Shown here piece by piece: positions 6,500-14,785 of a stretch of 14,785 bases of DNA. The translations under genes were made by a program, and so were the position numbers. This DNA comes from Polaromonas sp. (lineage in GTDB: Bacteria; Pseudomonadota; Gammaproteobacteria; Burkholderiales; Burkholderiaceae): assembly GCA_013823505.1 (NCBI GenBank), contig PNMH01000087.1:1-14785 (forward strand), written 5' to 3'. The notes under the pieces were generated by a model. The model saw only the letters and a list, made by a program, of their open reading frames with translations, searched no databases and was not told where the DNA came from. Positions within the stretch are counted from its first letter, which is position 1, and every line of letters starts with the position of its first letter.

Positions 6500-7720
6500 T
6501 CAGTCCCGAATCAGTGTGGTGGTGATCACCGGATGGTTCTCCAGCGTTCGATGCACGGGGCAACGATCGGCGATGCGCAACAGGTCCTGTCGCTGGCTTT
6601 CACTCAACGGTCCGCTCAGCAGGAGCTGCCGCGTGACGTGGTCAACCTGTCCCGAGCGATCCCCGCACTCCTGGCAATCGGTCGCGTGCGCGCGCTCATG
6701 ACGCAACCTGACCTGGACATCCTTGAGCGCATAGCCTTTTCGCTTGGCGTACTGGCGCAATGTCATGGACGTGCAGGCGCCCAGCGACATCAGCAGAAGT
6801 TCATAAGGATCGGGCCCGCGTTCGCCACCACCCACTTCCTTGGGCTCATCGGCGTCGAGGTGGTGCGGACCTGCTCGCATCGATCGCCAGAAGGCGTGAT
6901 CGTGCTCCCCCACCCACACCTCGCCCGCACGAAGGTCCGACGGCGCATCGTTTCGCTCGGCTCGCATCGGCAGAAACCGCGAGGCCCAGGCGCCAATCAG
7001 GTCAGCCGCATACTGCGCATCGGCCGGGCGCGTGAGCAGATGGTCCGCATCGTCCAGGCTGATGAAACTCTTAGGATGTCTGGCCGCCTTGAACAGGTCC
7101 TGTGCCTCGCCGATGTCCACCACCGCGTCACTTGGCGCGTGCATAACCAGCAAGGCCGCGCGAAGCCCCTTGACCGGGTTCTCGTGGGCTTGGGCCTGGA
7201 GCTCTTCAATGAAGGCCGGCGCGATCCTGAACGCCCGGCCGCCCAGGTCGACCTGGATCTGCCCATCCTCTTCGGACTTGGTCGGACCGAAGTGACGAAG
7301 CACATGGTCGGCCGTCGCGGGTGCGCCCAGCGTGCAAACCGCCCGTATGCCGTCGAGGCGGGCAGCCGCCGCGATGGCCGCCGTCCCCCCCAGGCTGTGT
7401 CCGACCAACAGTGCAGGCATGCCGATCGTGCTCTGCATCCAGTGCACCGCCGCCACAATGTCCGCCACGCTGGACGAAAAGCCACCGCGCCCGAAGTCGC
7501 CTTCGCTCTCGCCCAGACCGGTGAAATCAAAGCGCAGCGTGGCGATGCCCTGCTGAGCCAGCGCCCGGCTGATGCGGGTCGCGGCGAGAGAGTTCTTTCC
7601 GCAGGTAAAGCAGTGGGCAAACACCGCCAGGGCTTGTAACGGTGCATGGTCCGGGCGTTCCAAGACACCCACCAGCAGACCCTGGCTGCTGCCAGCGAAG
7701 CCTACCTTTTCGCTGCTCAT
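6500..7720 (-). CDS. Bifunctional alpha/beta hydrolase - OsmC fusion protein
   Basis: A 406-residue two-domain protein. Residues of about 1-255 form an alpha/beta hydrolase: nucleophile S109 in VGHSLGG, with D198 (MHAPSDAVV) and H227 (DDADHLL) as the likely remaining triad, and the AHCFTCGKNS segment near 35-44 typical of this fusion family. Residues of about 265-406 form an OsmC/Ohr-type domain with peroxidatic C316 (MSLGACTSMTLRQ) and resolving C387 (IADRCPVHRTLE). OsmC proteins reduce organic peroxides at the expense of a dithiol; the hydrolase substrate is unknown. Possibly the hydrolase half releases a (lipid) hydroperoxide for the OsmC half. The ATG at 7720 overlaps the stop of the redoxin-MsrB gene (ATGA), and the next gene follows after 32 nt. 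Confidence 0.92.
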   Translation of the reverse strand: MSSEKVGFAGSSQGLLVGVLERPDHAPLQALAVFAHCFTCGKNSLAATRISRALAQQGIATLRFDFTGLGESEGDFGRGGFSSSVADIVAAVHWMQSTIGMPALLVGHSLGGTAAIAAAARLDGIRAVCTLGAPATADHVLRHFGPTKSEEDGQIQVDLGGRAFRIAPAFIEELQAQAHENPVKGLRAALLVMHAPSDAVVDIGEAQDLFKAARHPKSFISLDDADHLLTRPADAQYAADLIGAWASRFLPMRAERNDAPSDLRAGEVWVGEHDHAFWRSMRAGPHHLDADEPKEVGGGERGPDPYELLLMSLGACTSMTLRQYAKRKGYALKDVQVRLRHERAHATDCQECGDRSGQVDHVTRQLLLSGPLSESQRQDLLRIADRCPVHRTLENHPVITTTLIRD

Positions 7721-8688
7721 GCTTTCTCCAGTGCCAGGGCGTTGATGCAGTAGCGCAGACCGCTGGGCTTGGGTCCGTCGGGAAACACGTGACCCAGGTG
7801 GGCGTCGCAGACGTTGCACGTCGTCTCCACCCGCACCATGCCGTGGCTGTTGTCTCCGTGATAGCCCACCAGACCCGGGGCAATGGCCTGCGTGAAGCTG
7901 GGCCAGCCGCTGCGGCTGTCATATTTGGTCGACGCATCGAATAGTTCAGTGCCGCAGCACACGCACCGGTAGATCCCGGGCGAAAACAGCGTACACATCG
8001 AGGAGCTGTGCGCCCGTTCGGTGCCCTTGAGCCGCGTGATTCGGAACTGCTCGGGCGTCAGCTGTTGGGCCCACTCGGCTTCGCTGCGCTCAACTCGGCG
8101 CGGTGGCGTCGGGTTGCCCGTTTCCACCAGTTGAATCACTCCTTTCCAAGTCAACATGTCGGGCCCAGGCTCCGGTGCCGCCGGTTCGTTTTCCAGCCGC
8201 TTGAGAAAGGTGACGAGCTTGTCGGCGTCGATTCGGAAATGGTTGTAGACCACTCTGCCATCGGGATCGATCAGGATGAACCAGGGTGTGCCGCCGTTGC
8301 GGTAGCGGCGCATCAGCTCCGAACCCGCGCCGTCCTGTTCGTCACCGGCGTCGTGCCCGAAGGGAATGCCCAGCGCGTAGCGGGAGTGATTGGCCAGCAT
8401 GCGCTCCCAGGTGTTCGAACCGAAGTCCTCGAACACGGTCTGGACTGCGGCGAACCCGACGAAGTCGCTCCCCCGAAACGCGTCGACCACCCGGGCAAGC
8501 GCCGGAAAGCCGGTCGCATGGCACCCCGGGCAGGCGTCCTGAAAACAGAAGATGAGCTTGAACCGGCCGGGCATGCGGTCCAGGTCGAAGTGTTCCAGCG
8601 CCTGGCCCGACGCGTCCACCCACCGGGTCACACCCAGGGGAGCGGCCGCTTCGCCAAGGACACCGGGTTCCTGTTTCGTTGTGGTCAT
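7717..8688 (-). CDS. msrB: Redoxin-MsrB fusion: methionine (R)-sulfoxide reductase with attached thiol reductase domain
   Basis: A 323-residue fusion. Residues of about 15-165 are a thioredoxin-fold redoxin (AhpC/TSA or TlpA-like) with the active site ACPGCH (C53, C56) and the cis-proline loop GGTPWF (P135). Residues of about 200-323 are a complete MsrB domain: zinc ligands C242/C245 (RCVCCG) and C291/C294 (CNVCDAHLGH), catalytic C314 (RYCINALAL), and a probable resolving cysteine C232 (SSSMCTLF). MsrB reduces the R epimer of methionine sulfoxide in proteins. The attached redoxin probably recycles the Msr disulfide, as in other Trx-Msr fusions. No signal peptide is visible, so the site is cytoplasmic. 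The ATG at 8688 was chosen for its AGGAGA site 6 nt upstream; 12 further residues upstream are possible but unlikely. Its redoxin half is a paralogue of the gene at 10262-10750. Confidence 0.92.
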   Translation of the reverse strand: MTTTKQEPGVLGEAAAPLGVTRWVDASGQALEHFDLDRMPGRFKLIFCFQDACPGCHATGFPALARVVDAFRGSDFVGFAAVQTVFEDFGSNTWERMLANHSRYALGIPFGHDAGDEQDGAGSELMRRYRNGGTPWFILIDPDGRVVYNHFRIDADKLVTFLKRLENEPAAPEPGPDMLTWKGVIQLVETGNPTPPRRVERSEAEWAQQLTPEQFRITRLKGTERAHSSSMCTLFSPGIYRCVCCGTELFDASTKYDSRSGWPSFTQAIAPGLVGYHGDNSHGMVRVETTCNVCDAHLGHVFPDGPKPSGLRYCINALALEKA

Positions 8689-8724
8689 GCGAAGTCTCCT
8701 TTCAGAAATCGTTGGGTACCCCAA

Positions 8725-10257
8725 TCAGGTGCCGCAGAAGGTGCGGTGGGCTGCGGCCACTTCGGGCGAGGCCGGCAGCGTGAATGGCCGCGCGGACTCC
8801 ACCGTCTCGTACGGCCGCCCCAGCACCGCCAGCAGGCGCTCGAACGGACCGAGGTCGGCCTCGTCCACGGCACTCGACAGCGCCGCCTCCACCTGGTGAT
8901 TGCGCGGGATCACGAAGGGATTGACCGACCACGCCGTTGCGGCGCAGTCCTGCAAGGTCCTTCCCTCCCGGGCCATGCGCTGGCGCCAGCGCGCCAGCCA
9001 GTCCGAGAGCGCCGGGCGCTCCCGTCCGAACAGGTCGTGCAGTGCGGCATCCGGCCCCGTGATGGCGTCGGACAGGAGGCGGAACGCCAGCGTGAAGTCC
9101 ACCTTTTCCCGCTGCAGCAGCTGCAGGAAGTCGTCCGCCAGGGCGCGGTCGTCCGGCTCTTCAGCGGCCAAGCCCAGCTTGGCGCGCAGCTGCCCGGTCC
9201 AATGCCGGTCAAAGCGCACGGCAAACCCGGCCACCACCTGTTCCACCCGTTCCACGACGTCGATATCGCGGGCGTCCAGAACCGGCAGCAACGCTTCGGC
9301 CAGACGGGCCAGGTTCCATTGCGCCATGGCCGGCTGCTGGCCGTAGGCATATCGCCCCTGACGGTCGATCGAGCTGAACACCGTGGCCGGATCGAAACCC
9401 TCCATGAACGCACACGGACCATAGTCGATGGTCTCGCCCGAAATGCTCATGTTGTCGGTGTTCATCACCCCGTGGATGAAGCCCACGCCCATCCAGCGTG
9501 CAATCAGCTGCGCCTGCCGCTCACAGACGGCCTCCAGCATCGGAATGGGCTTGTCGGAAAGCTTGGCGAGGGCGGGGTCATGCCGCGCCACGGCATAGTC
9601 GAGCAGCCGCCGAAGCATCACCTCCTCCTCCCGCGCCGCGAAGAACTCAAAAGTGCCCACCCGCAAGTGGCTGGCCGCCACGCGCACCAAGATCGCCCCG
9701 GGGGGCGAGCCCTCGCGGTTCACCCGCTCACCGGTCCGGATCACCGCCAGCGCACGCGTCGTGGGAATGCCCAACGCGTGCATGGCCTCGCCCATGAGGT
9801 ACTCGCGCAGCGCCGGGCCCAGTGCCGCCTTGCCATCGCCACGGCGCGAAAACGGCGTACGGCCCGACCCCTTGAGGGCCAGGTCCCGACGCTGTCCTGC
9901 CGTGTCGATGAGTTCCCCGAGCAGCAAGGCGCGGCCATCCCCCAAGTGTGGCGAGAACTGGCCGAACTGGTGTCCCGCGTAGGCCTGCGCCAGCGGCGCC
10001 GCCTCAGCCGGCATTTCCACGCCGGACAGCCACGCCAGACCGGTCGCAGACTTCAGCGTCGCCGGCTCCAGCCCCAGCTCCAGCGCCAGGGCGTCGTTGA
10101 ACTGCACCCAGGCCGGGGCCGGGGACGGCTCGGGCTTCCAAGGCACATAGAACCCCTGCATGTCCCGGAAGAAGCTGTTGTCAAACGGCAGCCGAAACGC
10201 CGGGCCCGTCCCCGGCGTCTTCGGCTCCGACACGGCCTTTGGTGTGGACGCACGCAT
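8725..10257 (-). CDS. selO: Protein adenylyltransferase SelO (YdiU/UPF0061)
   Basis: A 510-residue SelO pseudokinase. SelO transfers AMP from ATP to Ser, Thr or Tyr of target proteins and is linked to redox and oxidative-stress control. Visible features are AYAGHQFGQFSPHLGDGRA, the nucleotide-binding KGSGRTPFSRRGDGKAAL, REYLMGEAMHALGIPTTRAL, and the metal/catalytic loop HGVMNTDNMSISGETIDYG with a DYG in place of the kinase DFG. The C-terminus ends TFCGT, keeping the penultimate-region Cys that is selenocysteine in animal SelO. In the E. coli protein the C-terminal Cys forms an intramolecular disulfide that regulates activity. The ATG at 10257 follows the redoxin stop by 4 nt. An in-frame ATG at 10281 overlaps that gene and has no ribosome site. 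It lies between two redoxin genes, which suggests its disulfide may be their target. Confidence 0.94.
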   Translation of the reverse strand: MRASTPKAVSEPKTPGTGPAFRLPFDNSFFRDMQGFYVPWKPEPSPAPAWVQFNDALALELGLEPATLKSATGLAWLSGVEMPAEAAPLAQAYAGHQFGQFSPHLGDGRALLLGELIDTAGQRRDLALKGSGRTPFSRRGDGKAALGPALREYLMGEAMHALGIPTTRALAVIRTGERVNREGSPPGAILVRVAASHLRVGTFEFFAAREEEVMLRRLLDYAVARHDPALAKLSDKPIPMLEAVCERQAQLIARWMGVGFIHGVMNTDNMSISGETIDYGPCAFMEGFDPATVFSSIDRQGRYAYGQQPAMAQWNLARLAEALLPVLDARDIDVVERVEQVVAGFAVRFDRHWTGQLRAKLGLAAEEPDDRALADDFLQLLQREKVDFTLAFRLLSDAITGPDAALHDLFGRERPALSDWLARWRQRMAREGRTLQDCAATAWSVNPFVIPRNHQVEAALSSAVDEADLGPFERLLAVLGRPYETVESARPFTLPASPEVAAAHRTFCGT

Positions 10258-10261
10258 GACT

Positions 10262-10750
10262 TCAGGCCGCCTTGAGACCATCGTTCGAAGCGCCGAACGC
10301 CCCGATCAGCTGCCGCTCGTCGAGCTCGAAGTCGCTGTAGAGCACCTCGTCCAGCGGATCGATCACCAAAAACCACGGCGTGCCGCGCGTCCCGTAGTCC
10401 GCCATGAGCGACGACGCGCGTCCGATCGCAGGGTCGTGTCCGAACGGAATGTTCAAGCCGTAGCGCAACTGCGTCTCGCGCAGGCGCTCGAAGGTGTTGG
10501 ACTCGGCGCCCTCGAACACGGTCTGCACCGCGGCAAACGCGAAGCCGCGATCGCCCAACGCCTTGATCAGCTTCTGCAGGGTCGGAAAGCCATGGCTGTG
10601 GCAGCCCGGACACCAGTGCTGGAAGCAGAAGATCACTTTGAACCCGTCGCCCAGATCGGACAGCTTCAGCGGTGCCATGCTGCGCCCTTCGCCGTCGATC
10701 CACCACGGCACCCGCAGCTCGGGCGCCTGTTGAATGCACCGGGATTGCAT
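10262..10750 (-). CDS. Stand-alone redoxin (thioredoxin-fold, CPGC)
   Basis: A 162-residue thioredoxin-fold protein with the active site WCPGCHSHGF (C47, C50) and the cis-proline loop RGTPWFLVIDP (P125). It shares the segments FKxIFCFQ, AVQTVFE, SNT.ER and IPFGHD with the N-terminal half of the redoxin-MsrB fusion two genes downstream, so the two are clearly paralogues. No signal peptide or lipobox is seen, so it should act in the cytoplasm as a thiol-disulfide oxidoreductase or thiol peroxidase. The ATG at 10750 is preceded by AGGAG at 6 nt; another ATG at 10756 abuts the same site and is less likely. A frame open to 11002 overlaps msrA and is discarded. It is separated from msrA by 85 nt containing a hairpin, and from selO by only 4 nt. 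Confidence 0.88.
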   Translation of the reverse strand: MQSRCIQQAPELRVPWWIDGEGRSMAPLKLSDLGDGFKVIFCFQHWCPGCHSHGFPTLQKLIKALGDRGFAFAAVQTVFEGAESNTFERLRETQLRYGLNIPFGHDPAIGRASSLMADYGTRGTPWFLVIDPLDEVLYSDFELDERQLIGAFGASNDGLKAA

Positions 10751-10765
10751 CACCATCTCCTCAGG

Positions 10766-10812
10766 AAAAAAACAGACACACCGGGTCGGCCCGCCCACTG
10801 GCGCGCCGACCC
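10766..10812 (-). terminator. Candidate attenuator or weak intrinsic terminator between msrA and the redoxin gene
   Basis: On the minus strand, GGGTCGGC (10812-10805) pairs perfectly with GCCGACCC (10790-10783) across a 14-nt loop. A run of seven T follows at 10772-10766, but 10 nt after the stem rather than directly at its base. That makes it a poor canonical terminator, yet the GC-rich stem plus T-run could cause partial termination or pausing. It sits in the longest gap (85 nt) of the gene train downstream of msrA. The alternative is a processing or stability hairpin. Confidence 0.4.
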
Positions 10813-10835
10813 CCACCGTTCTTGAGCGTTGGCCG

Positions 10836-11345
10836 TCAGCCGATCTCGCGTCGCGGCAGCTTCCAGCCCGCACGGGGGTAGTGGCAGGTGTAGCCGTTGG
10901 GGTGCTTGACCAGGTAGTCCTGATGCTCGGGCTCGGCCTCCCAGAACGGCCCCGCGGGCGCGAGCTCGGTGACCACCTTGCCCGGCCACAAACCCGAGGC
11001 ATTCACATCGGCAATGGTCTGCTGCGCCGTGGCCAGCTGCTCGTCCGAGGTGTAGAAAATGGCCGACCGGTAGGAACTGCCGCGGTCATTGCCCTGGCGC
11101 CCCGGGGTGCTCGGATCGTGGATCTGGAAGAAGAACTCCAGCAGGTCGCGAAAGCTCGTCTGCGTGGGGTCGAACTCCACCTCCAACGCCTCGGCGTGGG
11201 TGCCGTGGTTGCGGTAGGTGGCGTTGGGCACATCGCCGCCGCTGTAGCCCACACGGGTGCGCAACACGCCAGGCAGCTTGCGCACCAGGTCCTGCATGCC
11301 CCAGAAACAACCGCCGGCCAGGACTGCTTTTTCGCTCGGGTTCAT
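10836..11345 (-). CDS. msrA: Peptide-methionine (S)-S-oxide reductase
   Basis: A 169-residue MsrA that reduces the S epimer of methionine sulfoxide, free or in proteins, complementing the MsrB domain encoded further along. The catalytic Cys is C13 in [11 protein letters not shown]. Other family segments are TRVGYSGG at 30-37, [13 protein letters not shown] near 44-56, [24 protein letters not shown] split across 71-94, and [13 protein letters not shown] near 149-161, with C154 as the probable resolving Cys. The ATG at 11345 was chosen because GAAGGAG lies about 6 nt upstream; an ATG 15 nt earlier overlaps that ribosome site. No signal peptide is seen, so it is cytoplasmic. It follows the AraC-type regulator after 124 nt, which leaves room for its own promoter. 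Confidence 0.95.
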   Translation of the reverse strand: MNPSEKAVLAGGCFWGMQDLVRKLPGVLRTRVGYSGGDVPNATYRNHGTHAEALEVEFDPTQTSFRDLLEFFFQIHDPSTPGRQGNDRGSSYRSAIFYTSDEQLATAQQTIADVNASGLWPGKVVTELAPAGPFWEAEPEHQDYLVKHPNGYTCHYPRAGWKLPRREIG

Positions 11346-11365
11346 CGTGATCTCCTTCAAAGTTC

Positions 11366-11377
11366 TGCCTCAAGGCA
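11366..11377. promoter_or_regulatory. Inverted repeat upstream of msrA, possible operator
   Basis: TGCCT-ca-AGGCA is a perfect 5-bp inverted repeat with a 2-bp centre, about 20 nt before the msrA start and just before its ribosome site. The surrounding gap (11346-11469, 124 nt) holds no gene and no convincing -35/-10 pair that I can name. The repeat is short and could occur by chance; an operator for the adjacent regulator is only a possibility. Confidence 0.25.
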
Positions 11378-11469
11378 TTGAACCTGAAGTCGGGTCCGTT
11401 CGGCACAGCACAACGGCATTCGGCGTCCGCATCACGCCACCGATCGTCCAGAACCAGGGCGCGATGGAC

Positions 11470-12321
11470 CTACGGCTGACTCAGATGCTCCATCTGCCAA
11501 GCGCTGGGCGATTGCCCCGAGGCCCGTTGAAACGCTCGCGCGAATGCGGTGGCATTACCGTAGCCCACCTGAGAGGCCACCGCCTTCACTGCCTGCCCTT
11601 GCGCGAGTAGGTTGCGGGCAACCGCCATGCGCCAGTGGGTCAAGTAGGTCAACGGCGGTATGCCCACCACCTGGACAAAGCGCAGGGCAAAGGCAGACCG
11701 GGACAGGTGCGCCAGCTCCGCCATGCTGTCAAGCGTCCAGTCGTGCTCTGGCGATTCGTGCAGCATGGACAGCACCACACCCAGACGGCTGTCGACCATG
11801 GCCTCCAGCACACCGCCGGACAGCAGTTGCCGATCAATCAGGTGACGCACAAGCACCACGAAGGTGTATTGCAGCAGGCGGTCGATCGCTGCCCGATAAC
11901 CAAAAGCACGTGCCTCGGCCTCCTCGAACAGCAGCTCTACCGGTCGCTGCAGCGATGACGTGGCGGTCAAGTCAATCACCGTGACGTCCGGCAAGATCAT
12001 GTCCAGCGGCGGCGCCAATTCACTGAGGGTGGCGCACATCAGGTCCACCCCCTGCGGCCCTGAGCCCTGAACCCAGTGCTCCAACGCGCGGGGAAGCAAC
12101 AGCACGCTGGGCGCCCGCACGTTCAGCGGCGCAAAGCCCTTGCGCGTCAGTTGCAGCTCGCCGCGACTCAGCAGGTGCATCGTCCCCTGCTTGAGGCCGT
12201 CAGCCTCGGATCCCTGCGTCAGGGTACAGAGATTTCCCGAGAAAAACATGCGCGCCGTGGGGGTGAACCGTAACAGCTGGTTCAGCAGAGAGGCGTTCGG
12301 CAAGGGAGTGCTTTGGTTCAA
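11470..12321 (-). CDS. AraC-family regulator with Cupin_6 domain, RclR-like
   Basis: A 283-residue regulator. Residues of about 8-180 form a Cupin_6-type sensor domain (SRGELQLTRKG, APSVLLLPRALEHWV). Residues of about 185-283 form a double helix-turn-helix (WTLDSMAELAHLSRSAFALRF, then AVKAVASQVGYGNATAFARAFQ). It has cysteines at C32 (SGNLCTL) and C96 (DLMCATL). From memory, the E. coli hypochlorite sensor RclR uses Cys21 and Cys89, the second in a similar 'VCGTL' setting, so this looks like the same sensor class. The start is a TTG at 12321; an in-frame stop lies 24 nt upstream, and only a weak AGGTG precedes it, so the start is not certain. It is the first gene of the minus-strand train and the likely regulator of it and of itself. 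Confidence 0.85.
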   Translation of the reverse strand: MNQSTPLPNASLLNQLLRFTPTARMFFSGNLCTLTQGSEADGLKQGTMHLLSRGELQLTRKGFAPLNVRAPSVLLLPRALEHWVQGSGPQGVDLMCATLSELAPPLDMILPDVTVIDLTATSSLQRPVELLFEEAEARAFGYRAAIDRLLQYTFVVLVRHLIDRQLLSGGVLEAMVDSRLGVVLSMLHESPEHDWTLDSMAELAHLSRSAFALRFVQVVGIPPLTYLTHWRMAVARNLLAQGQAVKAVASQVGYGNATAFARAFQRASGQSPSAWQMEHLSQP

Positions 12322-12390
12322 GCGCGTGACACCTGTTGTGGGTTAGACCTTGATTATCTTGGAGCTTCCGCCTCTCCTTAGAATGACTGC
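12322..12390. promoter_or_regulatory. Divergent intergenic region between the regulator gene and glnS
   Basis: These 69 nt must carry both outward promoters unless the regulator is expressed from elsewhere. On the minus strand a GATAAT (12360-12350 area) resembles a -10 box for the regulator. On the plus strand TAGAAT at about 12375-12380 resembles a -10 box for glnS, only about 10 nt before its ATG. Neither has a good -35 partner. GGAG and CTCC arms flank the middle (about 12360-12376), forming an imperfect inverted repeat of unknown meaning. Confidence 0.35.
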
Positions 12391-14250
<1,860 letters not shown>

Positions 14251-14785
14251 TCGCTATTCCCACTCTGTGCTTGCTTAATGCCTCGTACAAATCGTCTTTG
14301 TTGAAGACATCGCCTTGCACCACTTCACTCTCAGAATCTGGGGGTAGCTATCTACTCCGTTTTGGCGAGTAGGTGAACAGATCCGGAACAACGCGCGGTT
14401 GACACGGCCACATAGGAGTTGCGGAGCGTTTGCCCGGTAAACCTGTCTTGAATCGTCCCGAGGAGATTCGAACGCGCTGCCTAAAGCAACCACGCAAGCA
14501 ACGTGAGCCGTTTTTCGACACCGACGAATCTGTGCATGCGCTGGTTATGGTCGAAAAGTGAGGCGCTCTACCAAATCGCAAAAACGGCAGGAAGTACATG
14601 GGTGTGTGGCATACCTCCCCCGACAACAGGGCGCACGCTTTACGACAAGTTGATGCGGTGTCTGGGCGAGATTGCCCATACGCACGATACCGACTGAAGT
14701 ACCCGCCACCAACTTCGGCGACTAGGATGGCCATAATGAGCCAAATCCAACGGGGTCTACGGTTCCAGCAATTGCACACTGCCGA
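14251..14785. other. Lower-GC region after glnS without a recognisable gene
   Basis: Two 60-nt lines counted by hand gave about 47% and 53% GC, well below the genes before it. A minus-strand frame of 143 codons (14348-14779) is Arg/Ser/Cys-rich and matches no family I know. The opposite plus-strand frame is open from 14403 to the window end except for one TGA at 14559-14561. It reads more protein-like (LNRPEEIRTRCLKQPRKQRE, FFDTDESVHALVMVEK), so the stretch may be a decayed gene or a mobile-element relic. No tRNA, no clear terminator for glnS and no terminal inverted repeats are seen. Neither strand can be called as a gene. Confidence 0.3.

Noticed and set aside
6389..7639. Plus-strand open frame of 416 codons opposite the hydrolase-OsmC and DUF427 genes
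   Set aside because: Antisense to a protein with a complete hydrolase triad and OsmC cysteines; no protein-like motif in this frame.
8008..10275. Plus-strand open frame of 755 codons opposite selO and the redoxin-MsrB gene
   Set aside because: It is Arg/His/Pro/Gln-rich with no domain pattern, and lies antisense to two proteins with intact catalytic motifs; such frames are common in high-GC DNA.

Overview
The window is high-GC bacterial chromosome, most like a betaproteobacterium of the Comamonadaceae. That placement is an inference from base composition, from a long-form glutaminyl-tRNA synthetase with a betaproteobacterial-style N-terminal insert, and from the gene families present; no rRNA or other marker is available. 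Almost all of it is coding.

Region A (1-12321, all minus strand) reads from right to left as one long gene train. It begins with an AraC/RclR-like regulator, then msrA, a free redoxin (CPGC), selO, a redoxin-MsrB fusion, an alpha/beta-hydrolase-OsmC fusion, a DUF427 protein, a MerA/RclA-like flavin disulfide reductase and a cytoplasmic sulfite-oxidase-fold molybdoenzyme. It continues with a soluble FAD/NAD(P)H reductase, egtB, egtD, a GreA-C-domain-like protein and a MOSC protein, and ends in an unrecognised frame that runs off the window. After msrA every junction is 36 nt or less. Four are overlaps (ATGA at three places, 8 nt at one), and redoxin-selO is separated by 4 nt. This is strong evidence for one transcription unit.

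The common theme is oxidised sulfur and oxidant defence: repair of both methionine-sulfoxide epimers (MsrA, MsrB), thiol peroxidase (OsmC), thiol-disulfide exchange (two redoxins), protein AMPylation tied to redox stress (SelO), synthesis of ergothioneine precursors (EgtB/EgtD), and two flavoenzymes plus a Moco enzyme. The regulator keeps two cysteines that resemble the sensor pair of the hypochlorite sensor RclR. My hypothesis is a dedicated defence operon against reactive chlorine or other oxidants. A hairpin with a nearby T-tract between msrA and the redoxin gene could attenuate transcription into the long downstream part.

Region B (12322-12390) is a short divergent intergenic stretch. Region C (12391-14250, plus strand) is glnS, housekeeping and unrelated in function. 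Region D (14251-14785) has visibly lower GC, no recognisable gene and only doubtful frames on either strand; it may be a relic.

The start codons of many minus-strand genes were moved downstream from the longest possible frame, using Shine-Dalgarno sites, ATGA couplings and family N-termini. Residue numbers refer to these chosen starts.
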